A stretch of DNA of 64,000 bases, taken from positions 243,501 through 307,500 of the forward strand of contig WPIO01000167.1 in the NCBI GenBank assembly GCA_009760855.2, given 5' to 3'. This document shows, in pieces, positions 30,701 to 43,978 of this stretch (its first letter is position 1; each line of letters opens with the position of its first letter). This DNA comes from Cristatella mucedo. Lineage: Eukaryota; Bryozoa; Phylactolaemata; Cristatellidae. Both the position numbers and the translations under genes were made by a program. The notes beneath the pieces are model-generated. The model ran no database searches. It had not been told where the DNA came from and saw only the letters and a list, made by a program, of their open reading frames with translations.

Positions 30701-32925
30701 GGCAGCTCCGACCACCGAGGCGACTCCAGTGCGCTTTTCTTTTTCTTATGCCTAATTTTATAATCTTAGCAACAATAGAAGCATATTTAAATGCTATTGA
30801 ACCTCGATGACGAAGCGAGAATATGTGAGCACGATCTCACCTAAAGTGCAGGTTATTAGCAGCCGGCATAGCTAAGTCGTCTGCTAGAGAACCAGCAACC
30901 CAAAGTGAAAGCCATTTAGATATTTGTACCCACATAAATTCTTAAACAAAACGGTCAAACAGCAGTCTATTAAACTTTGAAAAGATTGTAGTTGCATCGG
31001 CTTCCGTATATGATGTTCCCAAGAACTTCGAGTATCGGGAGAATTCTTCTACGGTCAGGGAGACATGTGAGTTCCCTCAGTGTCAGCAGGAGAGTGAAGG
31101 TTACCTTACAACATTTTGTGTGCAAGAGAATTCAATACACTTTGTTGGATTGCAGAAGTACCTAGTAGATAGAAAAGTGTCAGTGGTGTTATGCTAGCAG
31201 CAGGCACATCGGAGTACAGAATTTTGGTAAAAGACATATGATCCCCTTTTATCTTAACCTTATAGCCTCTTGATACACTGGCTTAGTAGAAAGATGTTCT
31301 CAATAAGCTCAAGTACCAGTAACACATCTCGTTGTTCAACTTAGCACTATGCAAGTTAAAATGCAGCTAAACATAACATGGTCTGTCTAGGATTCACAAG
31401 CTCTCTATCAAGTAATAAATAAAATTCAAAATCCCAAGCCTTGCAGGTCGCTTCACTAGATTCTACCGTGCTGTATATTCGAACGTTTGGCTGCACTTTC
31501 CGCATGCTCTCACACCATCAGCTTCATGTGGCTGTGAGTCTATTCACGGGCCCCCCAGAGGCAGTGAGATATTACGGTAGTAAAGCCATCAATCAGCCAT
31601 GCTCCAAATAAATGGGACTCACTGTACGGTATGTAAAGGTCACCTCTAGAATCGTAGCATCAGCCTCAGCTAAATGTGCTTTGCCGACCTCTCAGCTTGG
31701 CCTTAACCCCAGTGCTTGCTCATCCTTGCTGTTCAGGTTCTGCCTTGCAATCTCACCTCTACATGATTCCGTGCATTCTAATACGTACGTCACGCCTTAC
31801 CAAAGTCATGATCGTACATATTGATGCATCAAGCTGCTTAATAGCACCGGCTTGTTGCTGCTACATTAAAATCAGCTCAGTTCTTACTGAGTGTCAAAGT
31901 TCATATTGCAAAATCGCATCGCAGACGTCATTACAATTGCTACATCAATATAAAGATTGTATAGCTGATGTGGCCCCGAGTGTCTTTCTGTTCTCTCTGA
32001 TATGTTAACCTAGGCAGGACTTCAGTTCGATATTTTTTTCATCCGCATCCGGGCAAGGAGCCTAGCAAACCTAGAGATTCCTGTATGTTGGGGTACTATG
32101 CAAATTTATTGTTATTATCAAAAATTCTGGCGGATCGGATACATACTTGTTCGAATTTGGTCGTGTCTTTAATAGATGCATGCTTCGCCTCGGAGCACTA
32201 GGGACTGCAGCTTCGCTGAATATGCTTGTGAGATGGTGCAGAACACATTCTGACAGCTCTCAACAGCTCAAGACAGTTATCGCTAAATTGAGTGATTGAA
32301 TGTGAAATGAGATGCTGTAACCGAGACGGATGGTGATTGAAATATTACAGCTAATACTATAAACAATCGTAAATCTGTGTAGCACTCTGCAACGACTAAA
32401 TCAGTTTCAAGAGAACTTAAAAAGGCAGAAAGGAAACGTGTCCAACAATTAGTTCAAAAAATGCCCATGATTGAAGAACGTTGAAGAACTGTAGAGTTTG
32501 TAACCTGGTTTCTTCAGATGCAATAGCAGTATAGTTAATCATACTTAGAAACGTTGTCTACGCAAAAGTATAACAGCCTTATTGAAAATAATTGTGCTTG
32601 CCGTAGGCAATGAAGAAGTGCCTGCTGCAATGCCAACCAGAGGTCTGGGTTCAGAAGTGAGAGATCGTACTCCTAGCTTAAGGCCATGTGAAACTGGCGA
32701 CGTTGCCTTTCGTTTAAATGCCCTCGAGTCTTTATAGTCATTGTATATCATTAACGCAAACCTTCGCTTTTTACAAAAAGACAATGAGGCATGATCTTCA
32801 AAAGAATTGAGTCGGATTAAAAAGTGCCAGATGACAACAGTTAGCAGTGCTGGGGCAGGCCGAGGGCTGCTGAAGTCACCATTCCTTCACTTTCACAAGT
32901 CTGTCGGCGACAATAGCTATTTCTC
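30701..32925. other. no recognisable gene; possible CR1 5' region
   Basis: The part up to about 31,200 may be the decayed 5' region of the CR1 relic (its minus-strand neighbour is the endonuclease), but I cannot confirm an ORF. ORFs at 31,612-31,824, 31,676-32,008 and 32,545-32,784 have no recognisable motif and no copy elsewhere in the window. Confidence 0.35.
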
Positions 32926-33240
32926 AGAATTTAGTAAGCTGTCTGAATTCCCTACCGCAAGATATAGACGACTATTTTTAAACCCAGCTGCTTACTCTGG
33001 CACATCCTTTCCAACTGTCTTCGGCTGCTAGCTCTCTGCAATTCACTTCCTAAGATGCCATCCTGACTTACCTTGTCCTATATTGTTGATTTGCTGCACG
33101 GAATTGAATATTTTTGTGGCAGCATTTACACACGAAAGCAGCTTAAGCTAATCGTAGGAACATATACTAAGTCCTTAAGGCTCTGTGACGTTGCAGAGGG
33201 AGATAAAAAAATTACATTATTAAGTGTCTTGAGAGTTGAT
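32926..33240 (+). mobile_element. L2-type (family 2) 3' end
   Basis: The plus strand resembles the C-terminal codons and tail of the family-2 element (CTGCTTACTCTGGCACATCC, TTCGGCTGCTAGC, then TTAAGGCTCTGTGACG and a GAGGGAGATAAAAAA end). The tail shows a deletion and shift relative to the other copies. Confidence 0.5.
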
Positions 33241-35455
33241 TTAATATATATTGAGCTACTGTAGGACATGGGTTATAAATGGATCGTACTACCAGTCCAT
33301 TTTTAAATGTTTTGCTATCAATGAAGAATAGAAAATTAGCGAGACCTGCTGAGAGTGATTCAATTGAATTCTAATTGTGGTAAGACAAGAAATGATCAAA
33401 ACACTGGCACAGCTGTCTGTCATCTGCACGAAAGATTAACGCCTATCTTTTGTATTGCGATTGCTTCTCCAAGAATCCCACAGTCGACGAGGCTCTTCTG
33501 CTGTGTTATAAAAGAGGCTGTTAAATCAGCTAACCTTGTTTTAAATACTCCCCTTATAACAGCTCATTTTCATCTCTCATAGATATAATAATAATGACAG
33601 AACGTGATTACCACTAGCATTATTAATTAGCAGTATTTTTTTAATTGAACGGCCTAATTTCAAAACAGGCTGGAGGGTCAAAATTTCTCTTTCTCACCCT
33701 TCATGCAATCCAGTTGTCTTTTTCCTATTTTACTTTTCTGTAGTAGATAATTTAGCTCCACAGTAACGTCTTTCCCCTTAAGCCGAGTGTTACAATTCAG
33801 GTTTTCTAAAGTAAGGGCAGCATGGCTAATTTTTATGATAAATTCTTAAATGCACTTGCGACTAGGGCAAGTGTGGCAAACACATTAGTGCAATTCGCCC
33901 TTGTGCATGCTACAGCCAAGAGTAGACAATAGTCTAACTCGCACCACCATACTAACGGATGTTATCGCTCAAAGCAATCACCTCAAGAGCAAGCAAGTAT
34001 GGTAGCAACAATGATTAGAAAACAGGTATTATATTAGCAGCACTATCAGATTGTGCTCGTTGCCTTGCTATCAGTACAAGCATTATAAATCGCTCAGCAA
34101 TGGTACTAACCTGTGCTGCTGCTTGGCTCGGTCTTACGGTCGCTTGAGTGGAGGGAGCCATTGCCCATCGTTTATTCTTTCGCTTCTATCTAAACATCCT
34201 GTCGTCATCCGTTTCGTCAGACTCTCCAACGGCTTACATCTGTTCGCACCAAAGCAAAGGGATTTGAGATTAATGACGATCGAACGTATCTGTTGCCGTG
34301 CCCTGGAATTAGTCAGTGCTATCAGAGGCATCAAGCAACATGCTGCTATGCTTGCACCTTTTTAACGTACATGGCAATTCACAGGGATACTAACCTCCTT
34401 GCATTGGAGCTTACAACGTTCATATTATCAGTAAGCTCTCAGAATTCGATGTAATCAGTGGGAGGGTAGTTTATGGCCAAACCTTACCGTCATTTGCCTA
34501 ATTGTATCGGCTGTTAGTTTGAAACTTAAGGCCAACTTAGTTTGCCGAGCAATCTACTTGCCGCTTAGCTAAGCAATGTTCTCCTCTCTTTAGCCAGATT
34601 ATCAGCCACTCTGGACGTGCTAATGCCAGTGGATCCATTCTAACTTGAAGGTCTTTTAGGCAGGTCACTTAACTTTCTACATCTTGGTCACATATATATA
34701 TAAATTACTTTAGCAGATTTATCCATGTGAAATAGTGTCGGCAATTATGATTGAAAGTATATTTTTACAAGCAGCTCTATCTAGCTCTTTGGCGGTAACC
34801 AGTGTATCTTGGTCTGTGAAAACCACTAAACCGTCTTGCATTAAAGATGAGTACACCTAAAAACCTGCTTGCTAGAACGGCTCCTAGCATCAACTTCCTA
34901 CAATTGGCGAATTGGTTCTCGCTTGACCGTTTGTGCCATCCCCTCGTGCCATAATTGCAGGAGTCTGGCTTATGCATTGCCAGGAGTCTGGCTTATGCAT
35001 TGCCACATTGACATGTACCACATGGATGGAATGGCCGCTCTGGTGGATTCTGGTGCCGACAGACGACCTTCATTGCCTCGAGGTTTTCCACAGTGTGGCA
35101 GCTACCATTACCAAGGTGTTAATATAGCTTCTTCATTGGGTTAGTACTTCTTTGGAGCCTCTCGAGAAAACTACCATTCCCAACGGACACACTCGTCTGA
35201 TCCGATCATAGTATGCTCTTAGATTTGGCATCCTGGCGTAGATATGAGCACTTTTAGAACCTGTAGCAGTGCCGAACAACTCAACTGAGTTTTTAGCCAA
35301 CTTTGCAAAAGAAAAATCAATTATCTCGATATTTCACCGACGAGCTTACGTTTAACTGCCGGAACTTTATAAATCAACTAAATCTAATACGAAATGACAC
35401 CATTGTATGCCTAACCACCTTTCGGTATGCATTTAATGGCCCGCAAACTTCATCT
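33241..35455. other. no recognisable gene; small repeat fragments
   Basis: Near 33,488-33,535 a fragment (GAGGCTCTTCTGCTG, AAAAGAGGCTGTTAAATCAGC) matches the 3' part of SINE family 1. At 34,957-35,004 a 23-bp word containing GAGTCTGGCTTATGCATTGC is present twice in tandem. The 104-codon ORF at 34,051-34,365 is unrecognised and unsupported by any second copy. Confidence 0.35.
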
Positions 35456-35459
35456 CACC

Positions 35460-35624
35460 CATACAAGACAAAGTGAGAAGAATAGCCGAGTCCAGAGTGC
35501 TGCTGAGGTAGTGACTGCCATGAATGCAGCAGCTCAGGACATCAAGAAATAATGCTCCATAGTATGCAGCAGGAGAGCAGATGAAGTTTAATCTGGACGT
35601 TTGACTGCAGCTCATATCTTCCAT
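35460..35624 (-). mobile_element. L2-type fragment
   Basis: Minus-strand codons AAYYGALFLDVLSC align with SAYYGSSFSEVLSC of the 18.2 kb element, followed by a similar HYLSSTLDSA ending. No tail preserved. Confidence 0.5.
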
Positions 35625-35724
35625 GGTGGTTCAGACCCACCCCACTTTAACTTTAAGCATATGTTGAGCATGCACAGGGGCAATTCAAAAGGATCTTAAG
35701 TAAACGGTTGATTGCTTTAGATCC

Positions 35725-35870
35725 AGTTTTGGTCCACCGGTTAAGGTGCTCGCTCTGACGACGGTCTGACTGAGGTCGTGGGCTCGAGCCCCGATGCATA
35801 TGTGTAGCACCTAAATAGAGATTGAGTTCTCTTCGAGCGCTATACAATTGAATTACAAATTTGAATTATA
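35725..35870 (+). mobile_element. tRNA-derived SINE (family 2)
   Basis: The plus strand has TGGTCCACCGGTTAAGGTGC (A-box-like), then GAGGTCGTGGGCTCGAGCCC (B-box-like), then TAGAGATTGAGTTCTC and GCGCTATACAATTGAATTAC. Same order as 26,020-26,165 in reverse. Confidence 0.55.
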
Positions 35871-36220
35871 TTTTTTATCAAGGCTTCTCACTCGTAAAAA
35901 TGATCGGTTAGAGGAACAATTACCCGAGAAGCTAACTATAGCGAACAAAGTGGTGTGGAAAAGTTTTGTAAAAAGTAGTGCTTAGCTTCCTGGGTAATCA
36001 GATTACTTAAACAAAGCTTGTTAAGGCTCACGTACAAAACCACAATAAAATGGTTTTCGGAATATGATCAAGCCATTATTCGTATACAATCTCTTTATAA
36101 CTTCAAGAAGAACAGACGAAGGTGCACGGTTGGTGCTTCCATTACGTTTATCAGGACATCGAAGTCAGCTGTCAAGGCGAGAAATGAGAAACGAGATTAT
36201 GTGCGATTACCGATTTTTTT
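35871..36220. other. no gene seen
   Basis: AT-rich spacer between a SINE and a CR1 copy; the short ORFs at its right end run into the CR1 tail. Confidence 0.4.
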
Positions 36221-37960
36221 ATAATAATAATAATAATAATAATATTGCACTTGATAAAGCGCCCTCAGAGAACTTAATCTCTTTCTAGGCGCTTTACATT
36301 TGCTGCAAAGTGATACGCAATAGAATAGTAAGTAAAATCATGCTTGAAAAACAAACAAAATGAATAACATTGTTAGGGGTTACATGCACTGGGTCAGCAT
36401 GCAAATGTGGTTAGTGGCAGCATGAACAGTGTCAGCACGCATAAGCACATCGAGGACGAATCACAAGGACCCACTAAATGCTGTCCTAAATAGGAATGTT
36501 TTTAAGTTTCTTTTAAATGTGGTCAGGTCAGGGGATGTTCTGATGCAGGTCGGGAGGGAGTTCCAGGCTGTGGGAGCATACGAGCTAAATGCACGGTCTC
36601 CAAAGGATTTAAGGTTTGTACGAGGTATTTCTAGACTGTTGGATTCCGAAAAGCGAGTGGTACGATGCTTTATGCTTTATGCCAGTCGTGGCATAATTGA
36701 AAGGTCCGGTTTAGTACGTTTGCTATATCTTCCTCATAAAACTCAGTCTCTTCCTAGACACACTCTAAATTTTTTGGTTGGGAAGCTTAATCGAATATAC
36801 AGTGTTAGCATGCTAAATGAAGCAAGCATAACATTGTTAGTAGTGACACCCATATTTTCAGCATGGAAATATGGTTAGTGGTTAGTGGAAGCATGCACAG
36901 TGTCAGCATGCATAAGCACACCGGACGAACAAATTTAACCACTGAATTCTGTATGAAATAGTTTGGCTTCTTTTCAAATAGTATTACCTTATAGGTATCA
37001 ACAAGTCAGTCGGAAGTGAGTCCCAGGCTTTTTGAGCCTGAAGGCGTGGTCTCCCAAGGATTTGGGCTTCCTGAGAAGTTAGGGTAAGCAATTCGTTTCT
37101 GAATAGATGATGTTACGATGCTTAGCCTAGTTTGGGATTAGATTTGATTGGTAATCTGGAGACGAAGAATGAAAAGACCTAAATGTGAGTAATAAAAACC
37201 TTGACATTAATGCTTGCTTGACTAAGAGCCAATGCAGGTCGGCTAGAAATGTTGCCACGTGGCAACTGGGATGCTTACCATAGGCGAGCCTAGCTGCCAA
37301 GTTATAAAGAAACAGTCAAATCCTGATTGCACAAGCCTGCGGACCAGCAAGCAGTGAGTTACACAAATCAATACGTGATGTCCCAAATGCTGGAACCAAT
37401 CTACATGTAGTATTTCTGTTGATGAGAGCCAAGTATTTAGAGATGCGATAAAGCTGAAAGTATCTGGCTGTCTAGTGAAATGTCACTTAGGACCAGAACA
37501 CCTAGATTTCGTACATACTTGGCAGGCAATATGCTGAACGAGTCAATTTTTAGCATTGATCTTTCAGATTTATGATCCACACTCGGTTTGCCCATGAGTG
37601 TCATATCAGTTTTATCATCAATTAGTTTAAGAAAATTTGCTATAATGCCAACGTCATCGATACATGCTGCAAGAGAGTTGAGATTATTTGAATTGCTGGA
37701 GGCCTGGAAGGAATAAAATCGAAAGGCTTAACTCAGTGTAATCTTCTTTAAAGTGAAAGCCTAGCTTTGCCCATCAATCTCATCAGCGAGAGAGAGAGAG
37801 AGGGGCAGTATTCACAGTGAAAATAAGCAAAATAATCACGGAGCCCTGAATGACTCCATACTTCACTGGCTGCTCAAATGACTTTTTGTATTCACATCAA
37901 TACACCAGAATTTCACACCTAGATATGACCTTAACCATTGCAGCGTCGAAGATGACCATG
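36221..37960 (-). mobile_element. CR1-type retrotransposon, 1.7 kb 3' part
   Basis: Begins (minus-strand 3' end) with an ATT microsatellite at 36,221-36,243, then the family 3' UTR and reverse transcriptase codons. These are in broken frames up to about 37,870, where a GVIQGSV-like start of the palm block is seen, followed by the LAACIDD and ANFLKLIDDKTDMTLMGKPS block. An internal partial duplication of the 3' UTR words (GCATGCACAGTGTCAGCATG at about 36,417 and 36,890) suggests a second CR1 piece joined near 36,670. Confidence 0.65.
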
Positions 37961-39639
37961 TGAGATAATAAATACCCGGAAGGGTTTAGTCATCAATATG
38001 ATCAAGAAAATGCCAAAAAGCAGATCCATATCATTACTCAAATTTTTACGGCTTAAATATACTAATAATGTCTGCTTGTATTCAGTGGCCGTGCAATTTC
38101 AGGTGGGCCTACTGCTAAATTGAGCTCTACTAGGGATATTAAATTATAAGGATAATAAATGGACTCACACTTAGCTCAGAAGGGGTTTCTTGCAAAACTA
38201 AAGTATGGGTTGTATTCAAACTTGCGTTAAGGCAAAAACGGAACGAAAGAGGTCACTTTTGTTTTGCTCATTGACCTCATGCAGCTTGAGCATCCGGCTG
38301 AAGTGAGTCCTAATACTTTTGCAGGCACAACCTTCGTAAGGTAGCTCTGGCAAATACTCACTAATTTCCTGGCAGCCAAGGCCCTATGTTATATAATCGG
38401 ATAACAGCATTTTAGTCAAGCCAGTACTGATTTCAAGTTATGATACAGGCTAGGCAACTTATTGAAATTCAGTATGGTAGCTTTCTTAATGCTTGCTTTG
38501 TAATTTTTCATCAATTCATGAGGTCTAACTCATCTAAAAGAGGGTATCCGGTTCATAATACCTAGAATTAAATAACTGGTAATAATCTCAGGGTTTGCTA
38601 TAGTCTAATTAATTTAGCGAGGGCAAGCTTCAATATCAGATTATTTGAAGAATACATTTCTGGCATTGTGAGGGCGACATCGAACGTGTTTGGTAAACTA
38701 GCTCCTGATTTTCAGCCCTAGAAAACGATAAGAGTGGCTAAATTTTAAACTAAATGAGACCCATAAAATTGGTATCAAATCGTGCAACGATCACCGAACC
38801 ATTCTGCCTGCTTCCTAAAGTTAGTTGGGGCATGCATCTCCGATCCTTACTTGTTTATCTTTTTTTGCTAGAATGTAAAACGCTGGCTAACTTTACCCAC
38901 AAACATTTTACAGCAAATGGCAAGAGCCTATTTACAGTTACTAATTTTGATTATGACTTACCGAATTTGTCACTATCCATGGCTTTAGCTGGATATGATG
39001 TGCTGCAATCGGCAGTGGAAGAGTAGACACTGATGCATAAGCACTTCAGTTAGCAAAAAGCCAGTTTTTACGCCACATTCATTAGACCGATACAGCACTG
39101 GCATACAATACACTGCAGATGGTGTCGAAACAAAATTCGCATACCATTACTTTGCAAGGTAAGCATTTTCGTGTCCTTATAGCTAGGGCTTCTGTTGAGG
39201 TAGGCACACCATAGAAACAGCAGGGGCTTGCCGGATTTCATTTAGACGTGTGTAAATAGGAATGCTCAAGTGCCTTATGTGTTCCTTCTGTGCTTTATGC
39301 CTTCCTTTTGTGAAGTAAGAGGACGATGGCAGATCCAAACTAGACAAATGCCTTCACATGTGGAGTTTATTTTTTTTTAATGGTCAGATCATGGCCAGAT
39401 CATGATTTCATCCCACCAATCTGGCAGTCGAAGGTTGCTACGTCACTGACATCCTAGCAGGTAAGTTCAGAGGCAGCACGAACTTAGCTGCAGCACAAAA
39501 ACAGGCAATTAAACATGGCTATGTCGTCCGTGCAAAGTTACAGAGTTGGACAGCTCACTTTTTCCAGCAGTGCCTGGCATAATGCAGTTTCCGAAACAAG
39601 CTCGTCGGTGAGCATCGTCTAGTGCAGAGTTTGGAGTAA

Positions 39640-40745
39640 GCTAGGGTTGGGCAAACGTTTTGACTCACGGGCCACAACGGATTTTTAAATTTCACAGAGG
39701 GGCCGGGCCAGAAAAGGAAAATGGTGTGTTTGTGTGAACTAATATAAATTAAATGTAAAAACCATTATATGAAAAGATTCCTCTTCAACAGGCAGCAAAA
39801 CACCATTGTGCTTAGTTTATGGTAACAACATTTTCCAATTTATTAATTTGATAATGCAGTAACTAACTAACGTGAACAGAGTTGTTGGATTTCTTTTGTC
39901 GCAAGTGCCTAAATTTCTGGTATTATACTTATTGTGGCAATTCTCAAAATAGATCCGAGGTGCTGGTCAATTTAGTTGGATCTGAGATGGGCTTTTATGA
40001 TGCTCATGAAGCTGAATGGCTGTTCATACACGTAGGTTGAGCCAAACAACGTCAGCATCTTCTGTGTCATCCTCAGGAGGTGTTAAATGTGGCTTTGTTA
40101 AGACAAGCATCCATGTTGTTCAATTTAGGAGAGTTGAACTTTTCCTTCAATATGGATTCAGACTGAAGATCTATCAATTCCAGCTGCAGATCCCGTGGTG
40201 CTATTTCAGGGTCTTCCTACAGATGACAGGACACGAGCTGAAATGACTTTCAATTTTTAAAAAGTCACGGAAACGACAGCAGAATTATCCGTGAGGGTCG
40301 TCCAGTGATTTACTGTATTTCTGAGCGTCTCGAGTCGCCTGTTTCTAAATGGCTATTGTGGGAAAATGAGTGAAAGATTTGTCTGGTGAAAATATTCAGC
40401 TTGAATTTGAAGGCCCTAACATTGGTGCACATGCCGTGAACGAATGGATCTTTCCTTGCAGCTTTATGTTTAGCTCATTCATGAGTGAAAGTGTTTTCAC
40501 ATCAAATCCAAAGTCACAAAGCCATTTCTCGGAAGTTAGCTCGGGAAATTTTTCGGATCTTCCCATTAACTCCTAAAATGCAGCAATCTCCTCCTTCAGT
40601 TCCGACAATCTTTGAAAGACTTTGCCCAATTTTAGCCAGCGCACACGAGAGTGGGAAAGTAAGTCCTGATGATAAGCATGGTTTTCTCCCAGGAAAGCAA
40701 TAAATTGACGATGCTGAAGTCCCGTAGAGTCTTCGTGTCTGGTAA
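39640..40745 (-). pseudogene. hAT-superfamily transposase relic (GTF2IRD2/ZBED-like type)
   Basis: Minus-strand codons in several frames. LLSHSRVRWLKLGKVFQRL and LSELKEEIAAF near 40,600; SEKWLCDFGFDV and NELNIKLQGKIHSF near 40,460-40,540; LQLELIDLQSESILKEKF near 40,150-40,200; LFGSTYVYEQPFSFMSI in the hAT dimerisation domain near 40,010. The last matches the conserved FGSTYxCEQxFSxM motif, with Cys changed to Tyr. The left boundary near 39,640 has the hAT-like end AGGGTTGGGCAAACG followed by CTCACGGGCCACA. Stops are frequent. The N-terminal part, including any zinc finger, is missing beyond the GA microsatellite. In active relatives the protein cuts and pastes the element. Confidence 0.75.
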
Positions 40746-40748
40746 GAT

Positions 40749-40912
<164 letters not shown>

Positions 40913-41574
40913 CGATATTTTATTAGGAAATCAGTGCGACCTAATTGTGCGTCCTGGCAGTATAATTTTTTTCAGGCGATTCCGTGCAATCAACTGCTGC
41001 GACCCAATCCAATAGGACCAGCAACCGCCCGTGGTGTTTCAGCCATAAACCTAATATTAGATGCTAGAGCAACTGGTGCCGGCGAACTCACGAAGAGGAA
41101 TTGCCATCGAAAAATAAAAATGACTAGTAGCCGGATCGGTCCTCTCTGTCATCGTAAATGGGTTATTTATTTCCATTATCGTAAAGATTTGGTTTGTGAC
41201 GTATCGCATTGTCACCTAACTGAACATTGCCAAAATTTGGTTCCTTGACTGCATACAATAGTGATTCGCCTGCACAGGCTAATAAGCTTTACGACTGCTT
41301 GAAGTTCGCAATTGTAGAGATCCTCATCCGATTTTTTCAGGTGATTTTTACAAGTGCTATCAGCAGTCGCATTACTAGTATACTAGAAAAAACCACTTTT
41401 CTAGCACCAGCGAAGTAGTCACTAACGTCTGCAGTTTGCCAAATAAATGTCTCGAAGCCAGTAGCGACGGCTACACGGGCTCCATTGCAGCTATAACTGC
41501 TACAGGAATAATGCCAGGTTCGCTGCTTATTTCGTCAGTCAAGGCTACAAATATGTATGATAACAACCGTAAAA

Positions 41575-41690
41575 ATTCAATCGCATTTCTATTTACAGCA
41601 AATGTAAAGCACCTAGAGAGAGATTAAGTTCTCTGAGGGCGCTTTATCAAGTGCATTATTTGTATTACTATTATTATACACTTATATAGA
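41575..41690 (+). mobile_element. CR1-type 3' terminal fragment
   Basis: The plus strand has AGCAAATGTAAAGCACCTAG, AGATTAAGTTCTCTGAGGGC, CTTTATCAAGTGCATTATT and an AT-rich tail. Only the last 100 or so bases of the element. Confidence 0.8.
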
Positions 41691-42489
41691 ACCATCGGAG
41701 AACAAAATTTACCTCTAAGCACGGACGCTAACAACATTTCAACACATGTCGGAGCGGAATAGGGAGCACCAGACGGGGGAGTGATAGGCCTTGTTGTCCA
41801 ACCGTGCATTCGGCGGTAGGTCAAGCCTGTGACTCTGCCACAGGGCATTTTAGTTGAACCTTCCACACAGGTCAATGACCAGCAGGTCGATCGCTCCTGT
41901 CTGAATCTCAAGCCAAGTCTGCGAAGCAAGGTGAAATTGAAGACGAGGATTTGAGTTGCGAGTTATCCGATCATTTTAAGATATCCGAGTAAGACGAGCC
42001 TAAAAATGCAGCCCAAGCTGAGTCATTTCGGTCAGAACCGGCGACGGTGACCACTTACTCTGGAGCTATTTGCCAGGAGCTGTAAGCTCTTATACAGGCC
42101 CGTGCTACGATTCTGATTCCCATTTAAGACACCTTAGTTACCGAGGCATTGCTCAAGCAACAGGCAAGACATGGCTTTGAGCAGCTTACTTACCATAAGG
42201 CCAGCAATCTGCTGCTCGTAGACCGGACTTCTGTATTTTACCGTAATTGTTAGCATGAAAGTCTGCTGATACGACGACGAGGCAGCAAACTATGCCTGAA
42301 CATCGCATCACCTGCACGAAAAATACAGCATGACAGCAGCACAAACAACGTGAGATTATTATAGGGTAACACTAGGTCATCATTAAGTGTTCAGGTGGAC
42401 GTTTCTAACGTGGCAATGCGAGAGAGGCTAGGCAAACAGTATCTGGATTGGGAACGAGGTCATGGGCTCACAAATACGTGGTTTATGAT
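41691..42489. other. no recognisable gene
   Basis: A 101-codon minus-strand ORF (41,624-41,929) overlaps the CR1 tail and is not recognised. Nothing else is supported. Confidence 0.35.
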
Positions 42490-43690
42490 AGATTAAGGAA
42501 CCACATACTGGATAGTCGAGATGTGCCAGGAACGTTGGCAGTGGTTTCGGGTCGGTAAGTGCAATAAAACGAGAGGGGGACGGAAAAAGCGTGCCGGTGA
42601 AAGTGTACCGAACATTGGTTTAGGGGATTGGCTGGGAGGCAAGTGGTGCTCACCTCGTTTCGTGCACTTTCTCCTACACAATGCAGAGTGAATCCTGCTT
42701 GCTTGCTAGTGTCACCAGTAACTCGCGCGATTTTTCACGTAGCCTAGCAGATGAAGGCGGGATATTGGCGGCAAAGGGTGAAGCAAACTACTGACCTGGC
42801 GACCTGCCGTCGTCGTTTGGCTGCCGAAGACGACTTCATGCCTTTAAGCAACATAGAGGTGACTGCTGCATGAATCACTGTTGACTCACTTGTGATTGTG
42901 AAGCCGCTCAGTTGTTTGAGTACTAATCGTATCGCTTCATATTTTCTTGGCCGAAGAATGCGGCTATGCCCAATTTCATTTTGGTCACGACCTTGAAGGA
43001 CATGTAACTGATACACTTCCAGAAAGCTACGGGCGGTCCTTCTGGCTTGCACCGGCCGGTAGCTGCCTCTCACATAATTGCAAGTGCTGCTCTGCCACGG
43101 CGGACTGCAAGCTGAGTAGCACCCTCCAAACGTCCGGACGGCTGCTCGGACGCTGAGTTCAACTTTTGAATCGGTCCCACATGGGCAGGACAGATTCAAG
43201 GCGTGCACGAGCATTGACGACTCACCTGCATACGGATGCAGAATGCCTCCACAGTGTCAACAAGCCCATGCTTGGCACAACCATCGTCAAAATAAATTCT
43301 TGTGGTCGCATCATGCGGCTTTTAAGTTGAAGCCCTAAGAATAGTTGAAATATACTTGTCATGTCTTGGCTAAATAGGAGCCCCGAACCTTCGTTGTCGT
43401 AGTTGGAGAGGGTGCTTTAGGGAGATGTACATAGTAAAGATTTCCTAATTAAGCAGATTTGCTTGCATTCGGCAGGTTGTGGGGCTTGCAGCGCTGCCGT
43501 TACCTGAAAACCCTGCTGCATGCTAGTGATCTATGTGCCTAACAGGGGGGAGAAACCTCCGGGATGGGGATAGCCTAGAAACGGTTAGAGGTATCCTAGT
43601 CGCAATTGATATCACTATCAAGATGGCTGGCCCTCGTCCTGCACGAGACAATAATGTATAGCCCTCGGCAAGAATGATTGTTTGATTCTA
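42490..43690. repeat. outer direct repeat, copy R1
   Basis: Matches 48,300-50,045 in the same orientation: CAAGTGGTGCTCACC, GACCTGCCGTCGTCGTTTGG, CTGCCGAAGAC, TAGAGGTGACTGCTGC, CTTCCAGAAAGCTA, GCATCATGCGGCTTTT, GAAATATACTTGTC, and near the end CCTGCACGAGACAATAATGT. Moderately diverged, with indels. Could be long terminal repeats of an old element or a dispersed repeat. ORFs inside are not conserved between the copies. Confidence 0.65.
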
Positions 43691-43978
43691 AATTGTTGCA
43701 GCTGCATGCAAATTAGCCTGTTACATTGGCTGATCTTTCACTTCAACGTCCTTGATGAGCACCAGTTCGAATGTCTTCCTAGAAGCCATTTTACTCAATG
43801 TTTTTGAACATAAGTAATTATCCCTACTTTTTTTCTCCATAAAATTCGAATGGCTAGAGTGTGATAATGAAAAATCCCCTATATTGCCGTAGCTTAGTTT
43901 CGGTGGAACTGTAAAGTTCCGGACTTAAAAATATACTATATACAGGTGTGCATGCACATCGGCTAAAATTAGAAGACT

